This document shows positions 12,001 to 23,984 of a stretch of 64,000 nucleotides of DNA, one piece after another. Under the pieces are notes generated by a model. The model was not told where the DNA came from. It was given only the letters and a program-made list of their open reading frames with translations, and did no database searches. The number at the start of each line of letters is the position of its first letter. Position 1 is the stretch's first letter. Source of the DNA: Haematococcus lacustris. Taxonomy: Eukaryota; Chlorophyta; Chlorophyceae; Chlamydomonadales; Haematococcaceae. The DNA lies in NCBI GenBank assembly GCA_030144725.1, contig JASKMD010000030.1:3545896-3609895 (forward strand), given 5' to 3'. The translations under genes were made by a program, and so were the position numbers.

Positions 12001-15000
12001 GGCAGGGGCAGGGGCAGGGGCAGGGGCAGGGGCAGGGGCAGGGGCAGGGGCAGGGGCAGGGGCAGGGGCAGGGGCAGGGGCAGGGGCAGGGGCAGGGGCA
12101 GGGGCAGGGGCAGGGGCAGGGGCAGGGGCAGGGGCAGGGGCAGGGGCAGGGGCAGGGGCAGGGGCAGGGGCAGGGGCAGGGGCAGGGGCAGGGGCAGGGG
12201 CAGGGGCAGGGGCAGTAACATGAACAAGAATTGAGGCAGGCGGGCGGGTGAGCAGCTTGCCAACTCATGGACCGAAACGTGCTTAGCCATTAGACCACAG
12301 CTGTCCAGCGGTTCATAGTCTCACACTTAATTACTCCGCCGCCGTACCTGATAACCTACGGCGCCCCGATCCGCCCACTTGAACAAGTCGCGCGGTGTGA
12401 TGAAGCCGTGCTTGCCAGCGAACACGTTGCTCGCCTGGCGTCTGCGCTGCAGTTCTCGCATTGTCGCTACCAGCTTCAAAGCGTAGGAGGGTGCGATCTG
12501 ACATCTGCGAGGAAGGCAGCATAGCCCAAGACGTGGTATAGCGATTGGTTCTGTAGGGCGTGGCCTGGCTGTACTTCTGCGACCCAAGCATGCCAAATCA
12601 AGGTGGGCGTTACTTTACCAGCAAGCTGCGCGCCTGACCTTTTTTCAAGGATATGAGACAGCTCCGTATCTGGGATGTCCTCAACGTGCAGCTCCAGGAA
12701 GCGCGAGCGAAAAGCCCGAGACAGCGCCTTTCGACCGGCGTACGCGCCCGGTGGGTTCTACGACGCGAGGCAGCACACTCCAATGTCCGGGCCAGGTTGA
12801 ACCGCAATGAGCGGCAGGGTCAGAGCAGGAGGGGCTCATGTCAAGTGCGTGTTAGGCGAGTTGTGGCACAGGGCGTCATGTCAGTTGTGGCAGGTGGCGC
12901 AGGACAAGGGTCCAATGAGGCCGACGTGGGTCGAAAAGACGACAGCCCTTGCCTGCGTTGCGAAGAGCATGAAGCGTGGGTGTGGCCGCACCACCTCATT
13001 CAGCTCTGGCACAAACAGCTCGCGGTTGTCATCCAGCAGCCTGCGAGGTCAGGCAGCAGGGAGCGGAGGGGGCTGGCGGGCTGAGGAAAGCATGGCAGCT
13101 GTGGCCCGTGCCGATCTTTGCCCCTTGCTTTGGTGTGCACTGTGTGTGGTATAACCTAATCCTAATCTACCTCTTCTCCCACCCATCCTGCTCACCTACC
13201 CTATCAGCCCCGCTCCCCCTCAACGCCCCTCCTCGAGCTTTTCAATCACGTGACTGAGGGGAGGGCAGCAAGGGGCCACACCCAATGCTACCCTTCTCCC
13301 TTCATGCATGCCTGCCAGCAAGGGCGTAGTCATTCTTTTGTTTGTTTGTCAGCTCATTTGTTAATTCGTTTAAACACTCGTTTGTTTCTTCGTTTGTACT
13401 CTTGTTGTTGTTGCACACATACACACATCATACACACATCATACACGCCGACCTGTTGAGTGCCTCCAGGACCTCTGAGGGCGCCAGGTTCAGCTCGTCC
13501 AGCACCACCCAGTGGCCCTGCCGCATGGCCTGCACCAGCGCCCCTTCTTGAAAGCGCAGCCGGCCGCTGCCGTCCGCCACGTAGCTGCCCAGGTACTCCT
13601 GCTACCCAGCAGCCCAGGGTGGCCAGCAGGTCGCCAGGCAGGCTAGGAGGCGGAGAAAGGGGGCGGTGGGGTGTGCATGTGAGCAGGGGGGCATAGTGCG
13701 GCATTGGTTGCGAGAGGGGGAGGAGCAGGAGCAGGCGGGTGGGGGGAGAGAGGGGCAGGAAGAACATGGAGGGCAGGAAGATCAGGGGAGGGGTATGAGG
13801 AGCCATGGGGCAGGCAAGGGGGACCGGTTGCCAGCGAGCTGGTTGCCTGTTAGCAATGGGGATGTGTCAGGCGGTGCCGCCCCGGCCTGTGTTGCCTCTC
13901 ACCTGCAGGTCCGTGTGTTCGTGGTTGTTGATGCGCACCAGACCATGGCCTGTCTGTGCTGCCAGGTACGTCACCAGGCTGGTTTTGCCGCTGCTGGTAG
14001 GGCCCTGTTGAGGGGAGATGACAGTGGGCCGAAAAGCAAGAGTGAGAGGCAGTGCCAGGGGCGTGAGGTGGTAGGGAGGGAAAGAGTGAGAGGTGGTGCA
14101 TGGGGAAGTACAAGGTGGTGATACCGCCAGGCTGCAAGCAGGGCAGGACAGCGCAGCGGCTTGCAAGCCTAGCTGGCCAACATAGCTGCCCTGTGGTCCC
14201 CTGCCCCTCAGGGCCTGGTGAGGGGGGAGCACAGCAGCAGCTGGAGGCAGGGGGGGTGGGGCACAGAGCAGCAGCAGCTGCAGCAGCTGGTGTGTGCTTG
14301 TGCAGGTGAGGGGGGAGGGGGGTCGAGCTTCTCCTGCCTCCTGCTACGCCTACTAGCACTGTGGCCACCACTGGAGGCGGCTGTGCTGCAGCCACAGCCG
14401 CGCACCTGCAGCAACACCGGGTGCTTGCGCACTAGCACCGCACGGGCCAGGTTCAGCAGCTGGCGCGACACGCTGGGCGTGAGCACGAACTTGCGTTTGG
14501 CGCCGTCATCCTCGCGCCCCGCGGAAGGCAAGGGCCGCGGGCCGCGCTCCAGCCAGTAGTGCTCGAACAGGACATGTTGACCGCCGGGAGGCTCCGCAGG
14601 TGTCCTCATCAGAGCCTGTATGAAGGCAGGAGGCTGCTTTGGTGAGTCTCAGGACCATAGGGTGATGATGATGATGAGAAGGATGAGGAGGGGGAGGAGG
14701 AGAGGGGAGAGGAGGGGGAGGGGGAGGAGGGGGAGGAGGGGGAGGAGGGGGAGGAGGGGGAGGAGGGGGAGGAGGGGGAGGAGGGGGAGGAGGAGAGGGA
14801 TGAGGAGGAGGAGGAGGGGGAGGAGGAGAGGGAGGAGGAGGAGGAGGGGGAGGAGGGGGATGAGGAGAGGGATGAGGAGGGGGAGGGGGAGGAGGGGGGG
14901 GAGGAGAGGGAGGAGGAGGAGGGGGAGGAGGGGGAGGAGGAGAGGGATGAGGAGGGGGAGGGGGGGGAGGAGAGGGAGGGGGGTGGTCACCAATGCGGCT

Positions 15001-18000
15001 GCATGGGGTGCATGTGCGGCTGCAGGTGGGGGTGAGATGAGGTGTGATGACAGGTGGACAAAGTGGTCAGGGATTTGACCTGGTGAGTTTGGGTGGAAGG
15101 TCCTGTGGTGGGCAGGGGTGGGTCGGGTGGGTTTGATAGATGTTGGTGAGGAGGGTGGCCTGAGGAGGTCCTCTAGGCCCTGGCCACACTGCAGGGGTGG
15201 ACTGCCGCTGGCTGCTGAAGCTCCCTGGGTGGAAAGAGGCCATGGCGGCCCACCTTGGCATTCTTGACGCCTGGCAGCAGGTGGCGCAACAGCAGGGCCT
15301 CCACCCGGGGCTGGCTGTCAGGGGTGAGCTGCAACACATGGGGGGGGGGGGCCGGGGAATGAAGGGCGGGGAGAGCATGCTTCACCAGGCCTTGGCAAGC
15401 AGGGGTCAGGTGAGAGGGCCATGCAGGAGAGACCTTCATACCACTGTTCATGAGCCTTGCTAGGGTAGGGGTATCCAAGAGGATAAGGGGGCAAGTGACA
15501 GTGCCATGTGGCTGAAGAAGGGGAGGGGAGGGAGGGAGGAGGAGGCAGGGGCATGGTAAGGAAGGCAGGCTGCGCCCGGCACGCAGTGTGTGGGGGAAGG
15601 GGGGGGCTCAGCTGATGCACCCATCCCAGGGCTACTGCCTCCTCGGACTAGGCTTAGGGTTGATCCTGACCCTGACACTGACCCTGACCCTGACCCTGAC
15701 CCTGACCCTGACCCTGACCCTGACCCTGACCCTCACCTTCATACTGCCCTTCACCCCAAACCCCAACCCTAATCACAATCCTGCCTCCCCTGCAGCCTGC
15801 CTCCCCCCCTCACCCACCTGTGTGCTGAAGGCCATGGCAAAGCCGTCATACAGCGCGCGCTGCAGGCCGTACTTGGGCGCACTACACCGTGCGTAGTCCA
15901 GTGCCCGGCACAGCGTGCGCATAGAGTACGCAGGCTTCTGCCCAGCACCGTCAGTCAATCGAACCTCCTGCAGCAGCACCCAAGGTGTGACAAGGTTGGG
16001 CAGGGCAACGGGGTAGAGAGTGTGAGTGTGAGAAGAGAGAGGTAGGTCACCCTGGTGCGCAGCAGTGTGTGCAAAAGGTGACAGGAGCACCGAGACATAC
16101 ACATAAGCAGCAGAGCGCATCTGTAGTGATGGCAACCGCGTTGGTCATGGTGTCAACAAGATGGCAAGGCTGGTTACTGTGTTGGTGGTAGCTGAGTGGC
16201 GGCCATTAATCGCAAGGCTGGTGAGTGAAGGTCGGACTGAGCTGGATACAGATTTGAGTCAGGGTTGAGCATCATGCTTGCACACTCACAGCCTCAGCCT
16301 TCAGGGCGATGTAAAGATCCACGCATGCGTCTACCGGGCTGCTGCCGGCCGCGCTTGCTCCGCCTGGTGCGCCCTGCTTGCTGCCCAGCGATGATGCCGC
16401 GAAGTTCGCCAGGTAGCTGTGCACCAGGACCTGCAAGTCTTCGCGCTGACTAGGCTCTGGCACCCACACTTCCGTCAGCCGGTTGCGAAGTGCGGCCGGC
16501 AGTTCGCGCTTGCCTGCATCCGTAGCGGGGTTCATGGCGGCGATGAGGCGGAACCCAGGATGGCGTGGCACCGTGGCCACATCGCCGCGCTCCACTAGCG
16601 TCACACTCCCGGAGGGACCCTCAAGCAAGCCGGCGACCCTCTCCAACACCTCCGGGGGCGCCAAATTCAATTCGTCCAGCAGCAACCACCAGCCATGCCG
16701 CAAGGCTTGCACCAGCTTGCCCTCTACGAAGGCGAAAGCAAAGCCGCCCTCTGCCACCGCTGCTGCGCGCTCTGCGGTGGCCAACTCTGCAGCAAATCCG
16801 CGCCAGGCGGCTCGCAGCACCTCACTGCTGGCAGCATTGCCAGCGGCTCGTTCAGAATTAGCCGCGACGGAGTTGCCCATGGAGGGTTGCGCTTGCGGAG
16901 ATGAGGCAGTGGGCGGTGACATGCGGCGCCTTTTGCTATCGGGTGGCGGTGGCTGCACCGCGGACACGCCTCGCTTGCTGACAGGGCTGCTGCGCTCAGC
17001 GCCACCTGCTGCTTTGCCTGTGCCAGGCTCATCGGCAGCTTGGACCTGGCCCTGCCCGGCTGCGGGAGGCAGAGAAGCTGCATCATCCCCGGTTTGTTGC
17101 GCAGTCGCAGTCAGGGAGCCCAAGGCTGCTTGCACCTTGGCCAGGGCTGTCTTGAAGGCCTGCAGCAGGTGCGACCACTTGCGGCGCTCTGCATACTTGC
17201 AGCAGCGGGCCAGGAAGTCCTCGTTGTTACCCCTGAAGAGTGCAGGGTGCAGGGCTGGTCAAACAAGGGAAGACCAGGGCTGAGTCCCAAATAACTTTCA
17301 ACAACTGACCCATGCTGTGTGTGCCATGATGAAGGGTGGGACAACAAATGGGGGGGAGGGCCAGGGCAGCAGGGGAGGCCCAGGTGGGAGGGGTGGCCAG
17401 TCAGGATTCAGAATTTGGAACGAATGGGGTGAGTGAGGTTGGGTAGCCGACCCAGCCCCTGCTGGCCCCCCCCCCAAAAAGTGCACAGACGCACAGCACA
17501 GTTCCACCAAGCTGCCATGTCCCGGGCGCCCTTACTTCTGCCTACCTATTGTGTTGCAGCCCTGCCTGACCTGGCCCGCCTGGCTTGGCCTGGCCTGGCC
17601 TGGCCCACCTACTTGCTCCAGGTGCGTCTGATAAGGTCTTGGAAAGGGGCCAGCAGCGGCAGCAGCGCATCCCGCGGTTCCACTGGCTTGAAGCCGCCCA
17701 GCAGGTCGCTGCTGTCTGTTTGCTGGCTCATGTTAAACGCCACCAGCGGCACTCCGCACAGCCCTGCCAGCCGCGAAACGAGCGTGGTCTTCCCGGTGCC
17801 GGTCTCGCCAACCAGCAGTAGCGGCTCCGACAACGCCAGCCCCACTGCCACACGCTCCATCAGGCGCAAGGACAACCCGGTACGTGCAAAAGTGCCCAAC
17901 CCTGCTAAAGTGACTGAGCGAGTTTTGGCATCGCTTTGACGTGTACCTGCATTAGCAGGGTACCCGCTGCTTTGCTCAGCGCGTTCGCCAGCGCCGCTCC

Positions 18001-20295
18001 CGTCGTCACTGCTGAGGCGGTAGGGGAGGAGGGCGCGCCCAATGACCAGCTCGGCTGTGCCCTCTGAAAGTTCAGGCTTGGCCAGGGTGTCGTACTTTTC
18101 CACGGCTTGCTCTGGAGGGAGGCTCCACACCATGGCCAGTGCGCGCAGCAGCCTGCGTCGCTGCTCAGTACTTGCCACCAGGGCAGCGAATAGGTCTGCG
18201 CATTCGACGAACCCAGCCTCGCGCACTCCTGCGTCTGCTGTAAGCAAATTGTACCCTGCCCCATGGGCATCCGTGGGCGCGCCGACGGGAGTGTGGCCGT
18301 CGCTGTCGGGTTTCAGTGTCCAGCTCCACATCGCAGTGGCAGCTTGCGTCATGGCACGCAGTGAGCGCGCCGCCAGGGCTGGGGCATGAAGCGCTTGCAT
18401 CCGCGCCGCCCATTTAAAAAGGTCACGCACGGAGAAGTGGCGGGCAAGTGCCAGTGCCAGCTCCCCAGGGCGCAGCCCAGCCCTCGCTACAGCCGCGGTA
18501 GCTGCATCTTGCCACCAGGTATGATCGCCACGCTGCGTTGCACCTACGCATGGCTTCTGCGTCTCACTCTCATCACATTCCATGTTGCGCTGCTGCTGCT
18601 CCTGGTGGTGGTCATGATGCGTAGGCGCCGCAGGAGAGGTTGAAGACGACGTTGAGGTAGGCCGCGCTTGTCCACTGGCCAAGTGCACAAGGGCCAGGCA
18701 AGCGAGAGCAGGAGGCAGAAGGGGCGTGGTTGCGGGGAAGGAGGCCGCCAGCAGGGCAAGCTGCTCAGCCTCTGAGGGCGGCACCACCCGCACATAGGAC
18801 CACAGGCTGCCCAGCAGCTCCTGAGTGCAAGCAGCAAGGGCGGGTGGCAGGAAGTGAGCAGACACCATGGCAGGCCTGACAGGGGCGGGGCGAGGTGGGG
18901 GTGGTGTACAGTGGCCCACCTTGGCCATGTTGGTGGTAGCATAAGCCCCCCCGGCCCCTCCGGCCCCAGGTAGGCCAGCAGCAGCAGCAGGCCCGGGTGC
19001 GCTCGTCACTGTGGCCAGCAGCTGGAAGCCGGGGGCTGCCTGCAGGACCTCGCCACGGCTGGGCACTGTCAGGCTGCCGCCCTGCATGGCACATGTGCAT
19101 GGGAGGGTGAGAGCACATGGGCACTAACAAACAGACAGGCTGGTCTGGTCGGGCTGCAGCCAGATAGAGCAAGGGCAGTAAGGTAAGGGGTATCGCTAGC
19201 TGCTGATGAGTTCTACAGCCAGGGTTAGGAAGAGCTCTGGTAGCGTGTGCCACTGCAACGACTCCTGATCATGGTCTGCTGTAGTCTGGTACATCCTGAT
19301 GTGGTTCATGCCAATCTGATCTGATCTAATCTTCTCAGGTCGAGAGTGATGTTGTGTGACCTGATCCCTCACCTCCAGCAAAGGGACCAGTGCCGCCAGC
19401 ACGTCTGGTGGGGCCATGTTGACGTCCTCGACCACCAGCCAGCGCCCCTCAGTGACTGCGCGCACCAGCGGTCCAGGCTGCCAAGCAAACTCGCCAGGCA
19501 CTGCGGTGCACAGGTACGCCCCCAGCAGGCTCTTGGCATCCATTTGATCGTCAAGGTGGATGCGCACCTGCAGCAAGGCAGCAAGGAGGGGGGGAGCAGA
19601 GCAGGTGAGAGGCGGGCAGGGGGCAGAGCGGAGAGGGAAGAGGGAAGAGGGGAGGAAGGATAGGGCGAGGCGACCCAGGCGGTGGCCCTGGTGGTGTGGT
19701 GGTGGTGGTGGTGGTGGTGGTGTGGCCCTGGTGGTGTGGTGTTCAAACCCTGGTGGCTGCGCTGGCTCCCTGTGCCCCACCATGCTGCTGTCGTTCCCTG
19801 TCAGGCGGGCCAGGTGCTCCAGCAGCCAGGTCTTGCCGCACCCAGGCGGGCCCTCCAGCAGCAGTGGCCGCCCCGCACACAAGGCCAGGGCCGCACGCCC
19901 CAGGTTGGCCGCGACAGTGGGTGGCAGGCCCGACCTCCCCCACGGGCCCTGCTGACCCTGCTGCTCCTGCAGCTGCGGGTGCTGCACGCCAGCTGGCAGC
20001 AGGGAGGGGTGCGTGGAGGCAGGGCTCCTGACACACGCCAGCTCCACCCCGCACACCTCGACATACCCAGCTGCTGCAGGCAGGGAGGAGGGGGTGGGGG
20101 CCTCGTCCGCTACCCCAGCTCCTGGCCCTGGCCCTGGCCCTGGCCCTGGCCCTGGCCCTGGCCCTGGCCCTGGCCCTGGCCCTGGCCCTGGCCCTGGCCC
20201 TGGCCCTGGCCCTGGCCCCAAGGTGCAGCTGGGGCTGCTAGCTGGCCTCCTGACTGCGGCCCCCTGTGCTGCGTCAATCTGGCCTGACTGCTTGC

Positions 20296-20327
<32 letters not shown>

Positions 20328-22161
20328 GTGGAGTGCTTGGGGTTGTGGCAGGTGTGGCAAGCAGGTGTGAGGGGGTGGGGGATCCAGGCTGCAGCTTGCT
20401 GCAGCTGAGCAGCGCTGCGGGCCGCCTGCCAGGAGCTTGCTGCCGCCACCTGCTGGGCCTGACTCAGCACCTGGTCGGCCAGCTGGCATGCGGCGCTGTC
20501 CCCCTGGGCAGGGCAGCAGGCAGCAGCCGAGCTAGGTTGAAGGGAGAAGCAAGGCGTGAGGGTAAAGAAGGGTAGTGCAGGGAGGGGTGGGGTGAGGGGA
20601 AGGGGGCAAACAAGCACCCACACACACACCCACACACACACCTGCCCCAGCCCTCCCTGCCTCTCCTGCCCTGCCCCCCGGCCTCGCGCCCTGGGCCCCT
20701 GCCCTGCTGGGCTCCCATCTTCCCTGTCTCCCGCGCACCAGGTCCATGATGAGTGCCAGCGCCTGCACCGCCGCCCATCTGGCCCCTGCCTCCTGGTGGC
20801 GCAGCAGCTGCAGGAAGGCAGCCGCCCCCCATGCCTGGCCTAGCTCAGGGGCGCAGCGCAGGGCCAGCAGGCTGGCTGCCGCAACCTGGCCTGGTGCCAG
20901 CACAGGAGCACAGCCTGGCACCCCAGGGGCTGGCACCCGGGCAGCAGCACCCATGACAGCATCTGACCCCCCTCCCTCCCCCGCCTCTGCTGCTGTGGGG
21001 AGGAGGGAGGTGGCAGGCAGCGGGGACCCTTTCTTGAGACGCTTGCTTTTGCCAGGGCCAACCCCTCGCCTGCCTGCCTGTGGGGAAGCCTGGGAGGTTG
21101 GGGCTGGGCCAGGCCCCCCTCCCCCGCCTGGTGAGGCTGCCGGGTGTGTTGCAGTTGCTGGGGCTTTCCCAGCTGCCTGCACCGCACTGCTGGGGGTGCA
21201 GGCTTGGGCTGGAGCCCGCAGCAGGTACGCATGAGGGGGGGGCCGCTGGCTCAGGTACTGGACCACAAGCCTGGGGGCACAGGTGGGGGGCCGGGCACAG
21301 GGCTGGTCAAGCTCAGACGTGGGCGAGGGCGGCAGGGGGAGGGGTGAATCGCAGGTACGGGCTAGACAGGATCAGACATGGGCAAGGGGGGCAGGGGAGG
21401 GAGGGAGAGGGGGATGGGGGTGGGGCAGGGGCAGGTCAGGAAGGGTTGGTGGAGTTTAATGTGACCCTTAAGCTGGAGAGGTAGATGTAGGTGTCTGAAC
21501 GCCCGTAGTGTGAGAAGAAATGGGTCGGGGTGGAGAGCAGCAGGCGGAGGGGGAGGGGAAGGAGGTGATGCAGCTCAACTGCCTGCCCTACCTGACCTGC
21601 CCTGCCCTACCCTACGCCTCACCCACCCTTTGATGTGAGGCGCGACTTCCAGCACCGTGGCCAGGGCTACTGCAAAGGCGCAGTCGTGCTGGTCCACGCT
21701 GTCTGCGTGCTGCTGGTGTCTAAGCTGGTGGCTTGTGTGCAGCTGGGTCAGGCAGCTGCACAGCCGCAGCAGATCTGCTCTGAAACAGTCGGCCACTGAC
21801 AGCGTGTAAGCTGGTTGGCAGAACAGACTGTCCAAGGTGGACAGCAGCTGCTGGAAGTCCGCCTGCGGTGCAAACAAACAGCTCAGCATTATCAGCGCCC
21901 TGAGCACCGGAGTGTGGGGTTTGACCGGGCGGCAACGATGTGCGGACACGGTGGGGGCAGCCTGGTGTAGACTTCATCACTGAGCTGCAGTGTTTCAAGT
22001 TGAGCAGAGGTCGACGGCCTGGCGACACGCTCGCCGTCGGGGTTGGTCACTGGCGGCCTCAGCGACTAACTCACTTGCCCGGACGATGCTCGTGCTATTT
22101 GTAGCTCCGATGCAAGCTCTGGGTGCCGAAGCACGAGGACGCGCAATTGCGATGTCGCCAT
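1..22161 (-). CDS. MDN1: Midasin (dynein-related AAA+ ATPase), 5' two thirds
   Basis: Midasin strips assembly factors from pre-60S ribosomes in the nucleolus and nucleoplasm using a ring of six AAA modules. I read 34 exons, all in phase: <1-365, 710-1422, 1633-1848, 2284-2449, 3310-3576, 3764-3873, 4208-4307, 4735-5517, 5747-5867, 6135-6226, 6693-7342, 7547-7696, 7957-8057, 8341-8466, 8624-8987, 9538-9821, 10359-10642, 11591-11692, 12348-12504, 12639-12757, 12953-13040, 13453-13598, 13903-14004, 14406-14615, 15254-15328, 15818-15967, 16290-17232, 17613-18820, 18920-19081, 19373-19567, 19781-20503, 20739-21257, 21623-21862, 22075-22161. Start is the ATG at 22161. P-loops and Walker B in order: AAA1 GPPGCGKT / VVEDVN, AAA2 GETGTGKT / LLLDELN, AAA3 GPTSSGKT / VVLDELN, AAA4 GETGTGKT / LLVDEMN, AAA5 GSPGVGKT / VLLDELN, AAA6 GPGAGKT / VLLDNAN. 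AAA3 has the family block RINNHEHTDLQ. The linker, acidic region and MIDAS domain lie beyond the left edge. Two introns begin with GC (after 12953 and 8624). The ends of exons 9538-9821 and 7957-8057 are the least certain. Confidence 0.96.
2069..2254. repeat. Compound microsatellite in an MDN1 intron
   Basis: About 16 copies of an 8-bp unit (CCTGCCTC) pass directly into about 9 copies of the hexamer CCCCTG. It sits just inside the donor of the intron 1849-2283, with the C-rich strand being the gene's sense strand. Confidence 0.95.
2611..3285. repeat. 45-copy, 15-bp minisatellite in an MDN1 intron
   Basis: 675 bp equal exactly 45 tandem copies of GCAGGGCAGCAGTGA. Only isolated single-base variants occur, near 2618, 2768 and 2831. 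The unit is a multiple of three without stops in several frames, so it yields long spurious open frames on both strands. It lies inside the intron 2450-3309 that follows the AAA6 P-loop exons. Confidence 0.97.
5963..6125. repeat. 15-bp minisatellite in an MDN1 intron
   Basis: Roughly 11 copies of a GACCCAGCCACCCTG-like unit with frequent C/T exchanges (CCACCC/CCACCCC, CAGCC/CATCC), inside the intron between exons 6135-6226 and 5747-5867. The variant register suggests older divergence than the nearly perfect array at 2611. Confidence 0.9.
8101..8333. repeat. (CGGGG)n pentamer array in an MDN1 intron
   Basis: About 46 perfect copies of CGGGG. The array occupies nearly all of the 283-bp intron 8058-8340 and stops about 7 bp from the donor GTAAGT. 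The transcribed RNA would carry CCCCG repeats. The + strand G-runs have G-quadruplex potential. Confidence 0.97.
11697..12214. repeat. (GGGGCA)n hexamer array in an MDN1 intron
   Basis: About 80 copies of GGGGCA, perfect from about 11747 onward with a few GTAGAG variants at the left end. On the sense strand this is (TGCCCC)n, lying immediately upstream of the acceptor of exon 11591-11692. It may therefore double as the polypyrimidine tract (inference). Confidence 0.97.
14657..14985. repeat. GA-rich low-complexity array in an MDN1 intron
   Basis: Irregular tandem GGGGGAGGA/GAGGAGAGG units, purine-only on the + strand and polypyrimidine on the gene's sense strand, within the intron 14616-15253 just upstream of the acceptor of exon 14406-14615. 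Confidence 0.9.
15660..15735. repeat. (CCCTGA)n hexamer array in an MDN1 intron
   Basis: About 12 copies of TGACCC with slight degeneration at both ends, inside the intron between exons 15818-15967 and 15254-15328. It is not the green-algal telomere unit. Confidence 0.9.
20121..20217. repeat. Coding hexamer repeat: Gly-Pro tract in MDN1
   Basis: About 16 copies of CCTGGC lie inside exon 19781-20503 and encode an uninterrupted (Gly-Pro)n tract upstream of the AAA1 P-loop. A second coding repeat, (CTG)10 at 20298-20327, gives a 10-residue polyGln. Both stay in frame with the AAA1 module, so they are length-variable disordered linkers in the N-terminal region. Confidence 0.85.
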
Positions 22162-23984
22162 TCCCTTATATTCTTCTCAGTTTATCATGCCCGAAGCGAC
22201 GAAGATGGGTCGCTCCGCGGCGCACCGCCGTGTTACTGCGCCAGGCTGCTTGCATGGCTTTTCGTTAAGTGATTGCTTGCATGCAATTCATTCCGCTGTG
22301 TCGAAGCCAGCGGCACAGACGAAAGATTGTGCGAGCTTTGCAGCAGTAACATGGTATATGGGAAGGCCTCTGCCGCCCATGTGACGGCCTGCTGTGCAAA
22401 AGTCCCTGGTCACCAACATCCACGCAGGGGTTGACCCATCTTTAGCTCAGACAAAGCATAATCATGTGAGCAAACGATACCGTCGTCTTGGAGGGACCAG
22501 GATCTGATGCTTGTAGCCCATGCTCGGACATGATGCTCATCACCTAGGTGTGCAGCTTTGACTACATTGACTACCTGCAGTGCGAGGACGTGATAAGCTG
22601 GCAGTCAGGCAGGCCCCAGGTGCAAAGTGGTCATTGTAACATAAGCCAGGCAAGCCAGCAGCCTGATGTAAAAACACGGGTCTGTGCTCGCCCTCCTCTG
22701 TGCAGTATACGGTTACATGCACATCCATGCGAAAAAGTCGTGATAACAAAAAGCGTGATGACTCATCACTGATGAGACCACGCATCTCAAGGCCGTGCAC
22801 ACAACGACCTGATGGCAGTTGTGATGAAGCCATCCAACGGCAGTGTAGCTCACAGGTTGCATGCAGCTGAGGTAGGCAGCAGCTGCCACAGCCTCCACCA
22901 TCGTCATCACTTTGCAAGGCGGAGGACAAGGCTGGCAGCCCAGCTGACTGTCCCTGGTCCAGCAGACGAATTCAACTCGGCCAGCTCTACCCTAACCCTG
23001 CCCCTCCTTCACCATGGGCTTCGTCATCATACACCACTCATGGTCACCAACGTCTGAACCTTACAGCACACATGCCACTCCAAGACACAGCAAGACTTGT
23101 AATCAAACACAGGCGTGAGCCTACTAGTGTACATGCTGCTGCTAGCGTGCCCTGTTGGCCTCTTCAGCCACGCCCATCTGGTGTGTGTGCCTCCATTGCT
23201 AGCTCAAGCTCTTCAAGCTTTTGCTCACACACATCCCCTGTGTGAGGGGTTAAGTGTCTCATGGTTGGTGTTGACTTGCTGCATCTGGTCACCAGCCAGC
23301 AAATCTTGGCAGCTCCGTGCAAGTGTGGGTACAGCCCCACTACGTGGGCAGCCTTGCAGACTCTCACCCACACGAAACGCAAATGTTCACAGCTCTGCTT
23401 GCCACCTGGCGACACACCCGCATCATGCCAGGTGACCAAATGGCCTTGCCGGTCACATTCCCACCACACGCACATACCCTACGCAACTTCAGCTTTCCAA
23501 TCCTGCAGTACCATGTGTGCACATGGTCTAAAGGACAAACAAACACAATCAGAGGGAGGTATAGGATTCAATTCCCTCGTGAGTAAAACAAAACCAAGGT
23601 GGTGTGAGGTTCAGTGTCCTAGGGTGGGGGTTGACCCTAGGGGCACATCTCCCCGAGAAAGCAACCCAGACCACCCCTTGCTCGCCCTTGCTGCACCTGT
23701 GCTGGTCCTCTTGCTGCCTTTGACACTAGCAGCCACCCAGCCGCCCCTTCCTGGCCCATGCAGCACTAGCGTTGGCCCTCATGCTGCCATGGTTGCACTT
23801 GCCGAAGCAAGTCCACGCCCATGCCACCTCTGCAGGACAGCTGCTGCAACTACCGCCTGGGGTACTACAGCCTGGGGCACATCACTTGCCCACTCATCAT
23901 CATCATCAGCAGCAGCAGCACCATTGCATGGCATTCGCCGATATGCAGGCCAATTGGCCACTGCCGGCATTGCTGCAGCAAATC
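22162..23984. other. Intergenic region between MDN1 and ATG3
   Basis: This 1.8-kb stretch holds the MDN1 5' flank (right of 22161) and the ATG3 3' flank. I see no supported gene: open frames are short and without family features. A GGATTCAATTCCC motif near 23566 resembles a tRNA B box but has no cloverleaf around it. A short palindrome around CCTAGGGT/ACCCTAGG lies near 23620. Confidence 0.6.

Noticed and set aside
11354..12290. PC/PL/GR dipeptide-repeat proteins over the GGGGCA array
   Set aside because: Purely repeat translation inside an intron; no flanking domain, start or splice support.
15660..15735. Internal telomere tract
   Set aside because: The unit CCCTGA differs from known green-algal telomere repeats and lies in a midasin intron.
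23555..23590. tRNA gene suggested by a GGATTCAATTCCC B-box-like motif
   Set aside because: No A box, acceptor stem or anticodon arm can be drawn around it.
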